DNA from: Bacillota bacterium
Lineage (GTDB): Bacteria; Bacillota; DTU030
Direction of reading: 5' to 3'
NCBI GenBank assembly: GCA_012842325.1
Contig: DUTA01000070.1
Coordinates: 1-19,452, forward strand
DNA length: 19,452 nt
Below, in pieces: positions 6,970-14,477 of the stretch. The notes beneath the pieces are model-generated. The model saw only the letters and a list, made by a program, of their open reading frames with translations. It did not search any database and was not told where the DNA came from. Numbering within the stretch: position 1 is the first letter of the stretch; each line of letters opens with the position of its first letter. A program made the translations under genes and the position numbers.

Positions 6970-8250
6970 TTATAATGCCAGGTACGCCGCAGAAATCATA
7001 TGTTGGAGGGCGATTAGCAGGGCAGCCCGGACATGGCTGGCCGTCAACCCTCCCTGGACATAGGCAATATAGGGTTCCCGCAGGGGGGCGTCGGCACTCA
7101 GTTCAATGGACGCACCCTGAATAAAGGTACCACAGGCCATCACAACTTGATGGGTATAACCAGGCATTGGTGCCGGAACCGGTTTCACCATGCTGTCCAC
7201 AGGGGCAGCTTTTTGGATCCCCTCACAAAAAGCCAGCAATTCATCCCTGGTCCGGAAGCGGATGGCCTGGATCAGGTCATGGCGCTCCTCCCCGGCCGCG
7301 GGGGACACGGTATAACCCAGGCTCTCCATTAACTGGGCGGTGAAAACTGCTCCCTTAAGGGCTTCACCAACTATATGGGGAGCAAGAAACAACCCCTGGT
7401 AAAGAAGTCTTTTGGTATCGAGGCTGGCCCCCCCTTCACCGCCTATCCCCGGTGCCGTCAAGCGCTCGGCAGCCATTTCCACCAGTTCTGCCCTGCCGGC
7501 AATATAACCGCCACTGGGGGCCAGGCCCCCGCCGGGATTCTTAATCAGGGAACCCGCCGTCAGATCTGCACCCACAGCCGGCGGTTCCGCAAGGGCGGTG
7601 AATTCACCGTAGCAATTATCGACCAGGCAAACTGTTTTCGGATTGGTCCTTTTTACCGCCGCCACAATCCTGGCGATGGTTTCCAGGGACAGGGCCGGCC
7701 GCCAGCTGTAACCCCGGGAACGCTGGATAAAGACCATTTTGGTCCTCTCACTGACGGCGGCGGCAATGGCGGCCAGGTCCGGTTCCCCCTGGGGCAGCAG
7801 GGGGATTTCTCTGTAGGTAATGCCATACTCCCTCAGGGAACCGGGCACATTCTTCTTGTGACCGATTACTGTCTCCAGGGTATCGTAGGGGGAACCCGTG
7901 GCACTGATAAGTTCGTCCCCGGGCCTTAAGACGCCATAGAGACAGAGGGCCAGGGCATGGGTCCCCGACACGATCTGATGCCGCACCAGGGCCGCCTGGG
8001 CGCAAAAGACCCGGGCCCAAATGCGGTCCAGCTTGTCCCGGCCCAGGTCGTTGTAGCCGTAACCCGTTGAGGGATAAAAATCCGTCTCCCTTACCCCTTC
8101 CTCCTGGAAGGCTTTCAATACCCTGAGCTGGTTGCAGGCCGCCAGGTCCTGAATTCTCTCCTCCTTCTCCCTTACCTTATCCGCTGCCTGCCTGGCAAGC
8201 AGGACTAATCTCTTGTCTATGCCCCAATCCTTTTCCAGCTGCGCCAGCAT
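6970..8250 (-). CDS. PLP-dependent methionine gamma-lyase / 'aluminium resistance' family protein (YnbB-like)
   Basis: 426 residues of the Cys/Met-metabolism PLP enzyme superfamily, in the branch annotated as methionine gamma-lyase family or aluminium resistance protein. Seen are the cofactor aspartate in CLVDNCYGEF (D211), the Schiff-base lysine in GSLIKNPGGG (K237), and SGTHALALCLYG in the N-terminal part. The family is soluble and cytosolic; carbon-sulfur lyase activity is inferred from the superfamily, and the true substrate is not settled. The ATG start has AAGGAG 9 bases upstream, overlapping the hflX stop (TAAGGAG), with 13 bases between the genes, so the pair is probably co-translated. 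The hflX-ynbB neighbourhood is also found in Bacillus. A terminator follows about 160 bases downstream. Confidence 0.93.
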   Translation of the reverse strand: MLAQLEKDWGIDKRLVLLARQAADKVREKEERIQDLAACNQLRVLKAFQEEGVRETDFYPSTGYGYNDLGRDKLDRIWARVFCAQAALVRHQIVSGTHALALCLYGVLRPGDELISATGSPYDTLETVIGHKKNVPGSLREYGITYREIPLLPQGEPDLAAIAAAVSERTKMVFIQRSRGYSWRPALSLETIARIVAAVKRTNPKTVCLVDNCYGEFTALAEPPAVGADLTAGSLIKNPGGGLAPSGGYIAGRAELVEMAAERLTAPGIGGEGGASLDTKRLLYQGLFLAPHIVGEALKGAVFTAQLMESLGYTVSPAAGEERHDLIQAIRFRTRDELLAFCEGIQKAAPVDSMVKPVPAPMPGYTHQVVMACGTFIQGASIELSADAPLREPYIAYVQGGLTASHVRAALLIALQHMISAAYLAL

Positions 8251-8263
8251 TTTTCACTGCTCC

Positions 8264-9565
8264 TTAGCCAATGATATATTCTTCCAGCCGGGCCAGGGTC
8301 ACGGGATCAAATTCTCCTTCCAGTACGATCCCCCTGGCACTATAGGTTTCCTGCACCCTAAATCCCCGCTCCAGGGCCAGGTTGCGCAAAGCCCCGGCCG
8401 AATAGGGCAGCTCAATTCTCGCATGGGTATATCTGCTGCCAAAATGCCGGGCAATGGCCGCCAGCAATTCCGGTATTCCCTCCCCGGTCAGGGCGGAAAC
8501 GGCCAGCCCTTCCCCCAGCCTGTTTCTCAACACCCCAATCATTTTTTTCTCACGGAGGAGGTCAATCTTGTTCAGGACCAGCAGGCGGGGAATGCTGGCC
8601 AGATCTAATTTCGTCAAAATTCGACAAACAGCCTCGTGTTGTTCCAGCACCTGGGGATGGCTGGCATCGGCCACCTCCAGCAACAGATCTGCCTCACCAA
8701 TTTCCTCCAGGGTTGCCCGGAAGGCAGCGAGCAAATGCTCAGGCAGGTTGCGAATGAAACCCACTGTGTCCGTCAGCAATATCTCCCCGCCACCGGGCAG
8801 GGACACTTTTCGGGTGGTCGGGTCCAGGGTAGCAAAGGGTTGGTCGGCTACAAAGACACCGGCCCTCGTCAGGGCGTTTAAAAGGGTAGATTTGCCGGCA
8901 TTGGTGTAACCAACCAGGGAGACAACGGGGATAGGGGATTTCCGCCGCCTCTGGCGCTGAACCTGGCGGTGTTTCCGCAGCTCTTTAATCTGCCTTTCCA
9001 GGAAACTTATGCGCTGCCTAATCCGCCTCCGATCCAGCTCCAATTTTGTTTCTCCCGGCCCCCGGGTTCCAATGGTTCCCCCGAGGCGGGACAATTCCAA
9101 ACCCTTGCCGGTAAGGCGTGGCAGCAAATACCGGAGTTGAGCCAGTTCAACCTGAATCTTCCCCTCCCTGCTCTGGGCTCGCCGGGCAAAAATGTCCAGG
9201 ATCAGCTGGGTCCGGTCAATTACCTGGCAGGGAACGAGGCGGTCCAGGTTACGCTGTTGTGACGGCGTAAGCTCCGTATCAAAGATAATGAGATCAGTCT
9301 CCAGTTCCCGACACAACAAGGCCAGCTCTTCTGCCTTCCCTTTGCCCACATAATAGAGGGGATCGGGAAAGGAGCGCTGTTGCAGCGTCTTATACTGAAT
9401 CACAGCCCCTACTGATCTGGCCAATTCTTCCAATTCCAAGAGGGACTCCTCTGCTTCCCAGACCCCGCCTTCCTCCTGGGTGGCAACCCCTACCAAAATT
9501 GTACGTTCCCCTTCCCTGTTCTGTCCACGGACTGTTGTAATGGAAGGCCCTCCCTTCACAAGCAA
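8264..9565 (-). CDS. hflX: Ribosome-splitting GTPase HflX (start codon uncertain)
   Basis: Up to 433 residues. HflX is a GTPase that binds the 50S subunit and rescues stalled ribosomes under heat or antibiotic stress. The N-terminal HflX domain (about 20-190) contains GGTIGTRGPGETKLE, followed by a basic coiled linker. The G domain has G1 GYTNAGKS (219-226), DTVG (266-269) and NKID (about 331-334). The outermost start, TTG at 9565, has no SD sequence and would lie only five bases from the predicted transcription start. An SD sequence, AAGGGAGG (9549-9556), instead points at an ATT codon at 9541 with ideal 7-base spacing, giving 425 residues. I list the outer limit but think 9541 is at least as likely. 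It leads a two-gene operon with the PLP enzyme. Confidence 0.93.
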   Translation of the reverse strand: MLVKGGPSITTVRGQNREGERTILVGVATQEEGGVWEAEESLLELEELARSVGAVIQYKTLQQRSFPDPLYYVGKGKAEELALLCRELETDLIIFDTELTPSQQRNLDRLVPCQVIDRTQLILDIFARRAQSREGKIQVELAQLRYLLPRLTGKGLELSRLGGTIGTRGPGETKLELDRRRIRQRISFLERQIKELRKHRQVQRQRRRKSPIPVVSLVGYTNAGKSTLLNALTRAGVFVADQPFATLDPTTRKVSLPGGGEILLTDTVGFIRNLPEHLLAAFRATLEEIGEADLLLEVADASHPQVLEQHEAVCRILTKLDLASIPRLLVLNKIDLLREKKMIGVLRNRLGEGLAVSALTGEGIPELLAAIARHFGSRYTHARIELPYSAGALRNLALERGFRVQETYSARGIVLEGEFDPVTLARLEEYIIG

Positions 9566-9576
9566 TTACTGTTATT

Positions 9577-9585
9577 ATTATAGCA
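9577..9585 (-). promoter_or_regulatory. Extended -10 promoter of hflX
   Basis: The minus strand has a perfect TATAAT (9577-9582) preceded by TGC, an extended -10 element, with no good -35. The predicted first base is about 9570, giving a 29-base leader if translation starts at 9541. Confidence 0.5.
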
Positions 9586-9651
9586 TAAGGGCCAAGGGTT
9601 AAAACGGGCCAGCTGTGTTCTGAGAAAATAAAACTAATAATACACTAAACT

Positions 9652-9870
9652 TTATAACATAAGGAGTGAAGAATGATACACCTCTGCAGTTTTTACCCTA
9701 TCCCCGCACAGGAGGCAGTATCCCCTTTCCAGGGATGCACGCCGCAATTCTAAGGGGGCCTGGGTCTGCCCCAGCCTTATACCCTCGCGGACACCCCAGC
9801 GCCGACCCCATATATAGCCCAGAAGCAGCATTCCCAGACCAATAACAATAATCAACCCCAGTCCGTTCAT
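9652..9870 (-). CDS. Small membrane-anchored CxxC protein, unknown function
   Basis: 72 residues that I do not recognise. One hydrophobic segment (about 4-21) is followed by a basic stretch (GRRWGVREG) and a CLLC motif (C52, C55) near the C-terminus. The protein should sit in the membrane by its N-terminus with a cytoplasmic tail that might bind metal or be redox-active; the two cysteines alone would need partners, for example by dimerising. The ATG at 9870 is preferred over a GTG six bases earlier because AAGGAGG lies 8 bases from the ATG. The start overlaps the stop of the preceding membrane-protein gene by one base (TAATG). It is the last gene of the spoVK operon. Confidence 0.75.
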   Translation of the reverse strand: MNGLGLIIVIGLGMLLLGYIWGRRWGVREGIRLGQTQAPLELRRASLERGYCLLCGDRVKTAEVYHSSLLML

Positions 9871-10463
9871 TAGCACGACCTCCTTTTTCCCGGTCCTTCG
9901 GCAAGACCATTTACCACCGGTGCCAGCACAAGGACCAGTACGGTTTTCCTCCAGTCGAGCTGGATAGATACTGCAACAGCGATAATGATTAAAATTAGAA
10001 CCTCAATCTTTCCCCACCGGTGAACAAGGTTGGGGCGCCGTTCTTGCCAGTCTACATCCCGATCCAAATAGTCGTCAATCAGCTGTACAGCCGCCATTAT
10101 GGCCAGGGAAGAAACCATCGGCTGCCATCCCCACAACAAGATTCCCCCGCCAGTTGCCAGTACCGACTCTATCCAGGCCGGAAAGGAGGTGGGCAAAATC
10201 AGGTTGGGATCTTTGCCCATCCCAACGGCATAGGCGGCCAAAAAAAGGGTGGAGGAAGAAACAGCATCCAGGGAGACGGCTACGGCAAAGAGAAGAAGAC
10301 AATAGGCCGCCACACCCCGGCCCAGTTTTTGGGCCAGGGTTCTAGTCTCCGCCGCATCCCCTTCGGAGAGTTCATCCAGATAGTCATCGGTGAGCTTTAT
10401 CACCATGCCCGTCAGAAACAGGGCAGCGGGCTGGAGAAGAATCCTAGGAATGGCGGCAGACAA
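9870..10463 (-). CDS. Six-helix membrane protein with UbiA-like aspartate motifs in swapped order
   Basis: 197 residues, with about six hydrophobic helices. Two aspartate-rich motifs end membrane helices: DDYLDELSEGD followed by TRTLAQKLG (residues 26-48), and DDYLDRDVD followed by ERRPN (130-145). UbiA-superfamily intramembrane prenyltransferases carry NDYxDRxxD...RP in their first half and DxxGDxxxGxxTLAxxLG in their second. Here the order is reversed and the protein is about two-thirds of normal length. Function is unknown; binding of a polyprenyl or similar diphosphate with magnesium is an inference. The TTG start at 10463 has AGAGGTG 7 bases upstream and lies inside the end of the GTPase gene (20-base overlap). 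The stop overlaps the next start by one base. Confidence 0.82.
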   Translation of the reverse strand: MSAAIPRILLQPAALFLTGMVIKLTDDYLDELSEGDAAETRTLAQKLGRGVAAYCLLLFAVAVSLDAVSSSTLFLAAYAVGMGKDPNLILPTSFPAWIESVLATGGGILLWGWQPMVSSLAIMAAVQLIDDYLDRDVDWQERRPNLVHRWGKIEVLILIIIAVAVSIQLDWRKTVLVLVLAPVVNGLAEGPGKRRSC

Positions 10464-11052
10464 AGGCCTTCACCTCTTTAAAGCCCCGTTTGTAAAGGGC
10501 AGAAATGGGGATAATATACAGCCCTGGCAGTTCCCTTATAAGCCGCTGCAGTCCCTCCCGGGCCCCGGGCAGGTCCATTTTGTTGGCCAGTATGCAGTAG
10601 CGGCCTCGCAACTGGGCAAATTGAGCAACCTGATAATCAACTTCCCCCAGAGCGGCCCGGGCCCCCTCTCTGGCTACACCCGTTGGGTCAATGATATGCA
10701 GGAGGAGATCAACCTGCCGGAGAGCATTGAGGGTTTGGGCAATGGCCCGCCTGACCTCTACATCCTGGTGAATGGTATCTATCAGACCGGCAGTATCCGT
10801 AATCTGAACCCTTTTGCGCCCCTTGCCATGGGGAATATCCAGCTGGACAGACTGGAGACAGCGGGTTTTATGGGGACCCAGCCCGGTCAGTTCCCGCCTG
10901 GCGTGGTCAATAGCATAGCGTTTCGCTGTGGAAAAGCCATTGGGAAATCTAATTACCAACTCGATTTCGTCGAGGCCAAGATACTCGGCAAAATTTATGA
11001 CAAAAAGGGTTTTTCCCACATTGGCCCTGCCAATCACCAGGCATTCCTTCAC
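10444..11052 (-). CDS. Small Era/Obg-like GTPase in the spoVK operon
   Basis: 202 residues, essentially a lone G domain: G1 GRANVGKT (8-15), DTAG (86-89), NKMD (157-160) and SAL (184-186). A longer segment than usual lies between G1 and G3, containing HKTRCLQSVQLDIPHGKGRKR. There is no KH or other RNA-binding domain, so it is not Era or Der. The specific role is unknown. The GTG start shares four bases (GTGA) with the spoVK stop, and its 3' end overlaps the following membrane-protein gene by 20 bases, so all three are likely translated in a coupled way. I infer a link to sporulation only from that arrangement. Confidence 0.88.
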   Translation of the reverse strand: MKECLVIGRANVGKTLFVINFAEYLGLDEIELVIRFPNGFSTAKRYAIDHARRELTGLGPHKTRCLQSVQLDIPHGKGRKRVQITDTAGLIDTIHQDVEVRRAIAQTLNALRQVDLLLHIIDPTGVAREGARAALGEVDYQVAQFAQLRGRYCILANKMDLPGAREGLQRLIRELPGLYIIPISALYKRGFKEVKAFVCRHS

Positions 11053-12023
11053 CCTTCTTCACCATCCCGGATGTCAGCAAGGGTAATAGTCATCAGGTCT
11101 TTTCGCTCAAGTTTTTCCTCCCCTACCAGTCGTACCGCCTGGCGCCTGATAGCCCTCTCAATAATGTTCCGTACCAGGCGGGCATTGCCGGGGTTTTCCA
11201 CATCTACCCCGCTGTAACGCCGCAGGATCTTAATCAATTCTTCCCTGGCTTCCCGGTCCATTTGGTAATCCCGCTGTTGCAGCATCAAGTCCGCTATCTC
11301 CAGCAGCTCTTCCAAAGTGTAGTCGGGGAAAGTGATGTGGATGGGGAAACGGGAGCGTAAACCGGGATTGGTCCGTAAGAAATGGGCCATTTCCCGCTGA
11401 TAGCCGGCCAAAATAAGGATTAGATTATCTTTATGATCCTCCATGGCCTTTACCAGGCAATCAATGGACTCCTTGCCGAAGTCCTTTTCCCCGCCCCTGG
11501 CCAGGGAATAGGCTTCATCTATAAAAAGTATGCCGCCGAGGGCTTTCTTTACCTGTTCCCGGGTCTTTTGCGCAGTGTGGCCTATGTACTCCCCCACCAG
11601 ATCCGCCCTTTCCACCTCCACCAGATGTCCCTTGCGCAGTACTCCCATTTCCCGGAATATTTTCCCCAGGATTCGGGCCACCGTCGTTTTTCCCGTCCCC
11701 GGATTGCCCATAAAGACCATATGCAGGACCAGGGGTTCCGTCAGGAGCCCTTCCCGGCGGCGGAGCTGCTGCACCTGGACAAAGGCCTGCAGTTCCCGGA
11801 CCAGTTTTTTCACCGGCTCCAACCCCACCAGGGCGTCCAATTCCTGGAGGGATTGTTCCAGAAGCAATCTTGCTTTCTCCTCTTCCCCCCGGAAAGCCAT
11901 CTGCTCCTCCTGCTGCCGGAGTATCTCCAGAGCCTCCACCGGGCTCATATCCCCCTTTTCCAGAAGGTAGGAAACCTTTCCGACGGAAAAGGATACCCGC
12001 GCCGGGCTGCCTTTTCTGACCAC
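11049..12023 (-). CDS. spoVK: Stage V sporulation protein K, AAA ATPase (CbbX-like)
   Basis: 324 residues. SpoVK is a mother-cell AAA ATPase needed for spore maturation and resembles the Rubisco activase CbbX. Visible are Walker A GNPGTGKT (106-113), the pore-loop region GEYIGHT (144-150), Walker B ILFIDE (165-170), and a C-terminal helical lid with the sensor-2 region (NPGNARLVRN). The usual N-terminal helical lead (about 25-80) is present. The GTG start has GAGGTG 7 bases upstream. It heads a run of four overlapping genes. In Bacillus subtilis spoVK also lies next to hflX (ynbA) and ynbB, so the neighbourhood is conserved apart from the three small genes in between. Confidence 0.95.
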   Translation of the reverse strand: MVRKGSPARVSFSVGKVSYLLEKGDMSPVEALEILRQQEEQMAFRGEEEKARLLLEQSLQELDALVGLEPVKKLVRELQAFVQVQQLRRREGLLTEPLVLHMVFMGNPGTGKTTVARILGKIFREMGVLRKGHLVEVERADLVGEYIGHTAQKTREQVKKALGGILFIDEAYSLARGGEKDFGKESIDCLVKAMEDHKDNLILILAGYQREMAHFLRTNPGLRSRFPIHITFPDYTLEELLEIADLMLQQRDYQMDREAREELIKILRRYSGVDVENPGNARLVRNIIERAIRRQAVRLVGEEKLERKDLMTITLADIRDGEEG

Positions 12024-12056
12024 CTGGCCTCACCTCGTTCCGGAACTGATAGTATC

Positions 12057-12087
12057 ATTATACGCAGACAGTAGTTGAGGTGTTCAA
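12057..12087 (-). promoter_or_regulatory. Possible promoter of the spoVK operon
   Basis: The minus strand has TATAAT (12057-12062) 19 bases after TTGAAC (12082-12087). The spacing is long for sigma-A, and the sequence does not fit sigma-E or sigma-K well. A perfect 10-bp palindrome GTTCCGGAAC (12037-12046) lies just downstream of the predicted start, a possible operator. Confidence 0.3.
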
Positions 12088-12167
12088 AAAAAGAAAGACC
12101 ATTGGTGAAGCAACAAGAGATCCCCCAGCCTTTTTTCACTTATTGCATTCAGCCATTTGTTTTCCAT
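12084..12167 (-). CDS. Possible 27-residue leader peptide upstream of spoVK
   Basis: An ATG at 12167 with AAAGGAG 8 bases upstream opens a 27-codon frame. The peptide starts MENKWLNAISEKR, then has a hydrophobic LLLL and ends in QWSFFF just at the -35 of the spoVK promoter candidate. The 3' end runs through a T-rich stretch. The good SD sequence is the only strong evidence; no homologue is known to me. The rest of the 306-base gap between spoVK and the metallochaperone gene holds a terminator and no other credible gene. Confidence 0.25.
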   Translation of the reverse strand: MENKWLNAISEKRLGDLLLLHQWSFFF

Positions 12168-12223
12168 CCCAACCACTCCTTTCCAACCAGGGATTTCGCA
12201 GGTCAACTCCACCTGTATTTGGG

Positions 12224-12277
12224 AAAAGAAAATCCCCTTTACCGGCACTCTGGTACTCAGAATAACCGGCAAGGGGA
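12224..12277 (-). terminator. Rho-independent terminator of the metal-ATPase operon
   Basis: On the minus strand a long stem (TCCCCTT and CCGG paired with CCGG and AAGGGGA, with a short TCTG/CAGA tip; 12233-12277) is followed by TTTTCTTTT (12224-12232). It lies about 50 bases past the metallochaperone stop. Confidence 0.75.
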
Positions 12278-12329
12278 AACGACAATACCCCAAAGGCACA
12301 CAGACCGAACTAATTTTTTGTCCAAGGGG

Positions 12330-12557
12330 TTACTTTACCTTGGATTGCAGTACTTTATAACCCTGCCTATTAATTGCCGCTTCTATTTCGGCCAGGGTAA
12401 TCTTATCCTCATCAAAGTTCAACTTTACTTTGCTGGAGTTAAAGAGTACCTTTAACGTGTCCTTCTCCACACCATCCAAATCCTTCAGGGCGCCTTCGAT
12501 TTTCTGCAGGCAGGAGGGACAGGTTAGAGTTTCCATTTGAATGGTTGCCGATTTCAT
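12330..12557 (-). CDS. One-domain heavy-metal-associated (HMA) metallochaperone, CopZ-like
   Basis: 75 residues forming a single HMA ferredoxin-like domain. The metal-binding motif TCPSC has C13 and C16, and the C-terminus has the usual AAINRQGYKV pattern. The family carries Cu(I), Zn(II) or other soft metals and hands them to P1B ATPases. The motif lacks the Met-Thr of classic GMTCxxC copper sites (here L-T-C-P-S-C), so the metal is uncertain. The ATG has GAGGTG 8 bases upstream, and the gene follows the ATPase by only 7 bases. The ATPase has no HMA domain of its own, so this protein probably supplies it. Confidence 0.9.
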   Translation of the reverse strand: MKSATIQMETLTCPSCLQKIEGALKDLDGVEKDTLKVLFNSSKVKLNFDEDKITLAEIEAAINRQGYKVLQSKVK

Positions 12558-12564
12558 CTTTCAG

Positions 12565-14430
12565 TCACCTCTCATTTTTATTATTTAACTTATACCCCAA
12601 TAATCGCATACCGTTGAGAATAACGGCCAGGATACTGCCTTCATGTACCAGCATGCCTACTGTCATATTTACCCAGTCACCGAACAGTAAACCAGTCAGC
12701 AGGACCAGGACAACCCCGACAGCAATGGCGATATTCTGTTTCATATTCCTCGCCGTGGCCTTGGCTAAGCCCAGGGCATGGGGCAGGCGGCTGAAATCCG
12801 AGTTCATTAAGACGACATCCGAGGTTTCAATGGCTACATCGGTTCCTCCACCCATAGCAATGCCGATATTGGCTGAAGCCAGGGCCGGGCTGTCATTGAC
12901 ACCGTCGCCGACAAAGGCTACAATCCGCCCCTTCTCGACCAGCCCCTTAATATATTCCGCTTTATCTTCCGGGAGCATGTTTCCATGGGCTTCGGTCAAG
13001 CCCAGTTCCTGGCTGACCCGCTCGACAGTGCCCTGGTTGTCCCCGGAAAGCATGACCAGATTTTTGACCCCTAATTTCCTCAATCTCTGGAGAACCTCTT
13101 TCGCTCCGGAACGAACCCGGTCCCGGACACCCATCAACACTTTCAATTGTCCATCGACAGCGGTCAGGACGAGGGAATTGCCACTTTGCGCAAATCTGGC
13201 TATATCGGCCCTGGCCTCTGCGGTCAGCTCAACCTTTTCTTTTTCCATCAGAGAAACATTGCCAACAGCTATTCTGTGTCCGTTGACCCGGGCGACAATT
13301 CCGCTGCCCTTTATCACTTCTGTGTTTTCTACCGGCCAGAAGGTGGTTTCCCCTATTTCTTCCAAAACCGCCCCGGCCAGGGGGTGATCTGATTCCCTTT
13401 CGACACTGGCCAGATAACCCAGTACTTCCTCAATATCAGCGCCATAATACTTTGTTTCTGCCACCGATGGATTCCCTTCGGTCAGGGTACCTGTTTTGTC
13501 AAATACTATTGTATCCAACCTGCTGAGATCGGTGATGACTTCACTGCCCTTCAGCAGGACACCTTGACGGGCCCCGTTGCCGATGCCGGCAACATTGGAA
13601 ACGGGGACACCGATAACCAGGGCGCCCGGGCAGCCGAGGACCAAAATGGTAATGGCCAATTCAACATTTCTCGTAAACAGCCAGGCAATAAGGCTTATGA
13701 CCAGGACAGCCGGTGTATAGTACCTGGCAAAGCGGTCGATAAAGCGTTCGGCTTCTGACTTGGGATCCTGAGCTTCCTCAACCAGTTCAATGATTTTCGC
13801 AAAGGTCGTGTCTTCGCCGACCCGGTCGGCAACAATTTGAATGGTCCCATTATCAAGGATTGTCCCGGCGTAGACCTTGGAACCTTTTTCCTTGCCAACG
13901 GGAACAGACTCCCCGGTAATGCTGGCTTCGTTGACATATCCTTCGCCAGATACCACTGTACCATCAACGGGAACCTTGGCCCCGGTTTTCACAAGTAAAA
14001 TATCGCCCACCGCAACTTCGTCCACGTCAACCTCTTGGAATGCGCCATTTTCCCCTAGTTTTAAGGCGCTCTCTGGTGCCATTTCCGTCAGTTCTCTGAT
14101 GGCAGAGCGGGTTTGATTGAGGGTCCGCTGCTCCAAATAAGCACCGAAAAGGAAGAGAAAGGTAACAATGGCCGCTTCCTCATAGTTCCGAATTAAAAAG
14201 GCCCCGAGAACGGCCAGGGTAACCAATACATCAATACTCACTACTTTTACCCGCAGGGCTTGATAGGCCTGAATAGCAATAGGGGCGGCCCCTAAAAGGG
14301 AGGCGACAAGCAAGGACCAGGTAAAAACGTCCCTATTGGCCAGTGTCCACCTGCTGATAAAGGCCGTCGCAATTAAAATGCCACAAATCAAGGCAATGGT
14401 ATTTTTCTTACTTAAAATAAATCTCAGCAT
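12565..14430 (-). CDS. P1B-type metal-transporting ATPase with CPG and HEGS motifs
   Basis: About 621 residues (numbering below counts three more, from a GTG at 14439). It has eight membrane helices, actuator TGES (175-178), phosphorylation site DKTGT (D314), the HP motif in ESDHPLAG and hinge GDGVNDSPA (511-519), so it is an intact metal exporter. The sixth helix has Cys-Pro-Gly (270-272) in place of the CPC of copper and zinc pumps. The last helix has HEGS (599-602), which recalls the HEGxT of cobalt/iron P1B-4 pumps. There is no N-terminal metal-binding domain. Metal specificity cannot be assigned. The ATG at 14430 is chosen because AGGTGG lies just upstream. It sits between a Ric-like protein gene and the HMA chaperone gene. 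Confidence 0.93.
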   Translation of the reverse strand: MLRFILSKKNTIALICGILIATAFISRWTLANRDVFTWSLLVASLLGAAPIAIQAYQALRVKVVSIDVLVTLAVLGAFLIRNYEEAAIVTFLFLFGAYLEQRTLNQTRSAIRELTEMAPESALKLGENGAFQEVDVDEVAVGDILLVKTGAKVPVDGTVVSGEGYVNEASITGESVPVGKEKGSKVYAGTILDNGTIQIVADRVGEDTTFAKIIELVEEAQDPKSEAERFIDRFARYYTPAVLVISLIAWLFTRNVELAITILVLGCPGALVIGVPVSNVAGIGNGARQGVLLKGSEVITDLSRLDTIVFDKTGTLTEGNPSVAETKYYGADIEEVLGYLASVERESDHPLAGAVLEEIGETTFWPVENTEVIKGSGIVARVNGHRIAVGNVSLMEKEKVELTAEARADIARFAQSGNSLVLTAVDGQLKVLMGVRDRVRSGAKEVLQRLRKLGVKNLVMLSGDNQGTVERVSQELGLTEAHGNMLPEDKAEYIKGLVEKGRIVAFVGDGVNDSPALASANIGIAMGGGTDVAIETSDVVLMNSDFSRLPHALGLAKATARNMKQNIAIAVGVVLVLLTGLLFGDWVNMTVGMLVHEGSILAVILNGMRLLGYKLNNKNER

Positions 14431-14477
14431 GTCTCCCACCTAAACCCGTATCCCCATCGAGGGCCAGATAAAACAGT

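Noticed and set aside
10390..11217. Long plus-strand open frames opposite real genes (for example here, 12545-13387 and 1058-1609)
   Set aside because: They are antisense to clearly conserved genes, have no SD sequences, and their composition is that of reversed coding sequence.
12084..12299. 71-codon minus-strand frame upstream of spoVK
   Set aside because: Its first half runs through the terminator hairpin and has no SD sequence; only the internal 27-codon part with a good SD sequence is kept as a weak candidate.
12322..12343. CCAAGG/CCTTGG hairpin at the end of the HMA gene as terminator
   Set aside because: It overlaps the stop codon and is followed by As, not Ts, on the transcribed strand; the stem at 12233-12277 with TTTTCTTTT is the real terminator.
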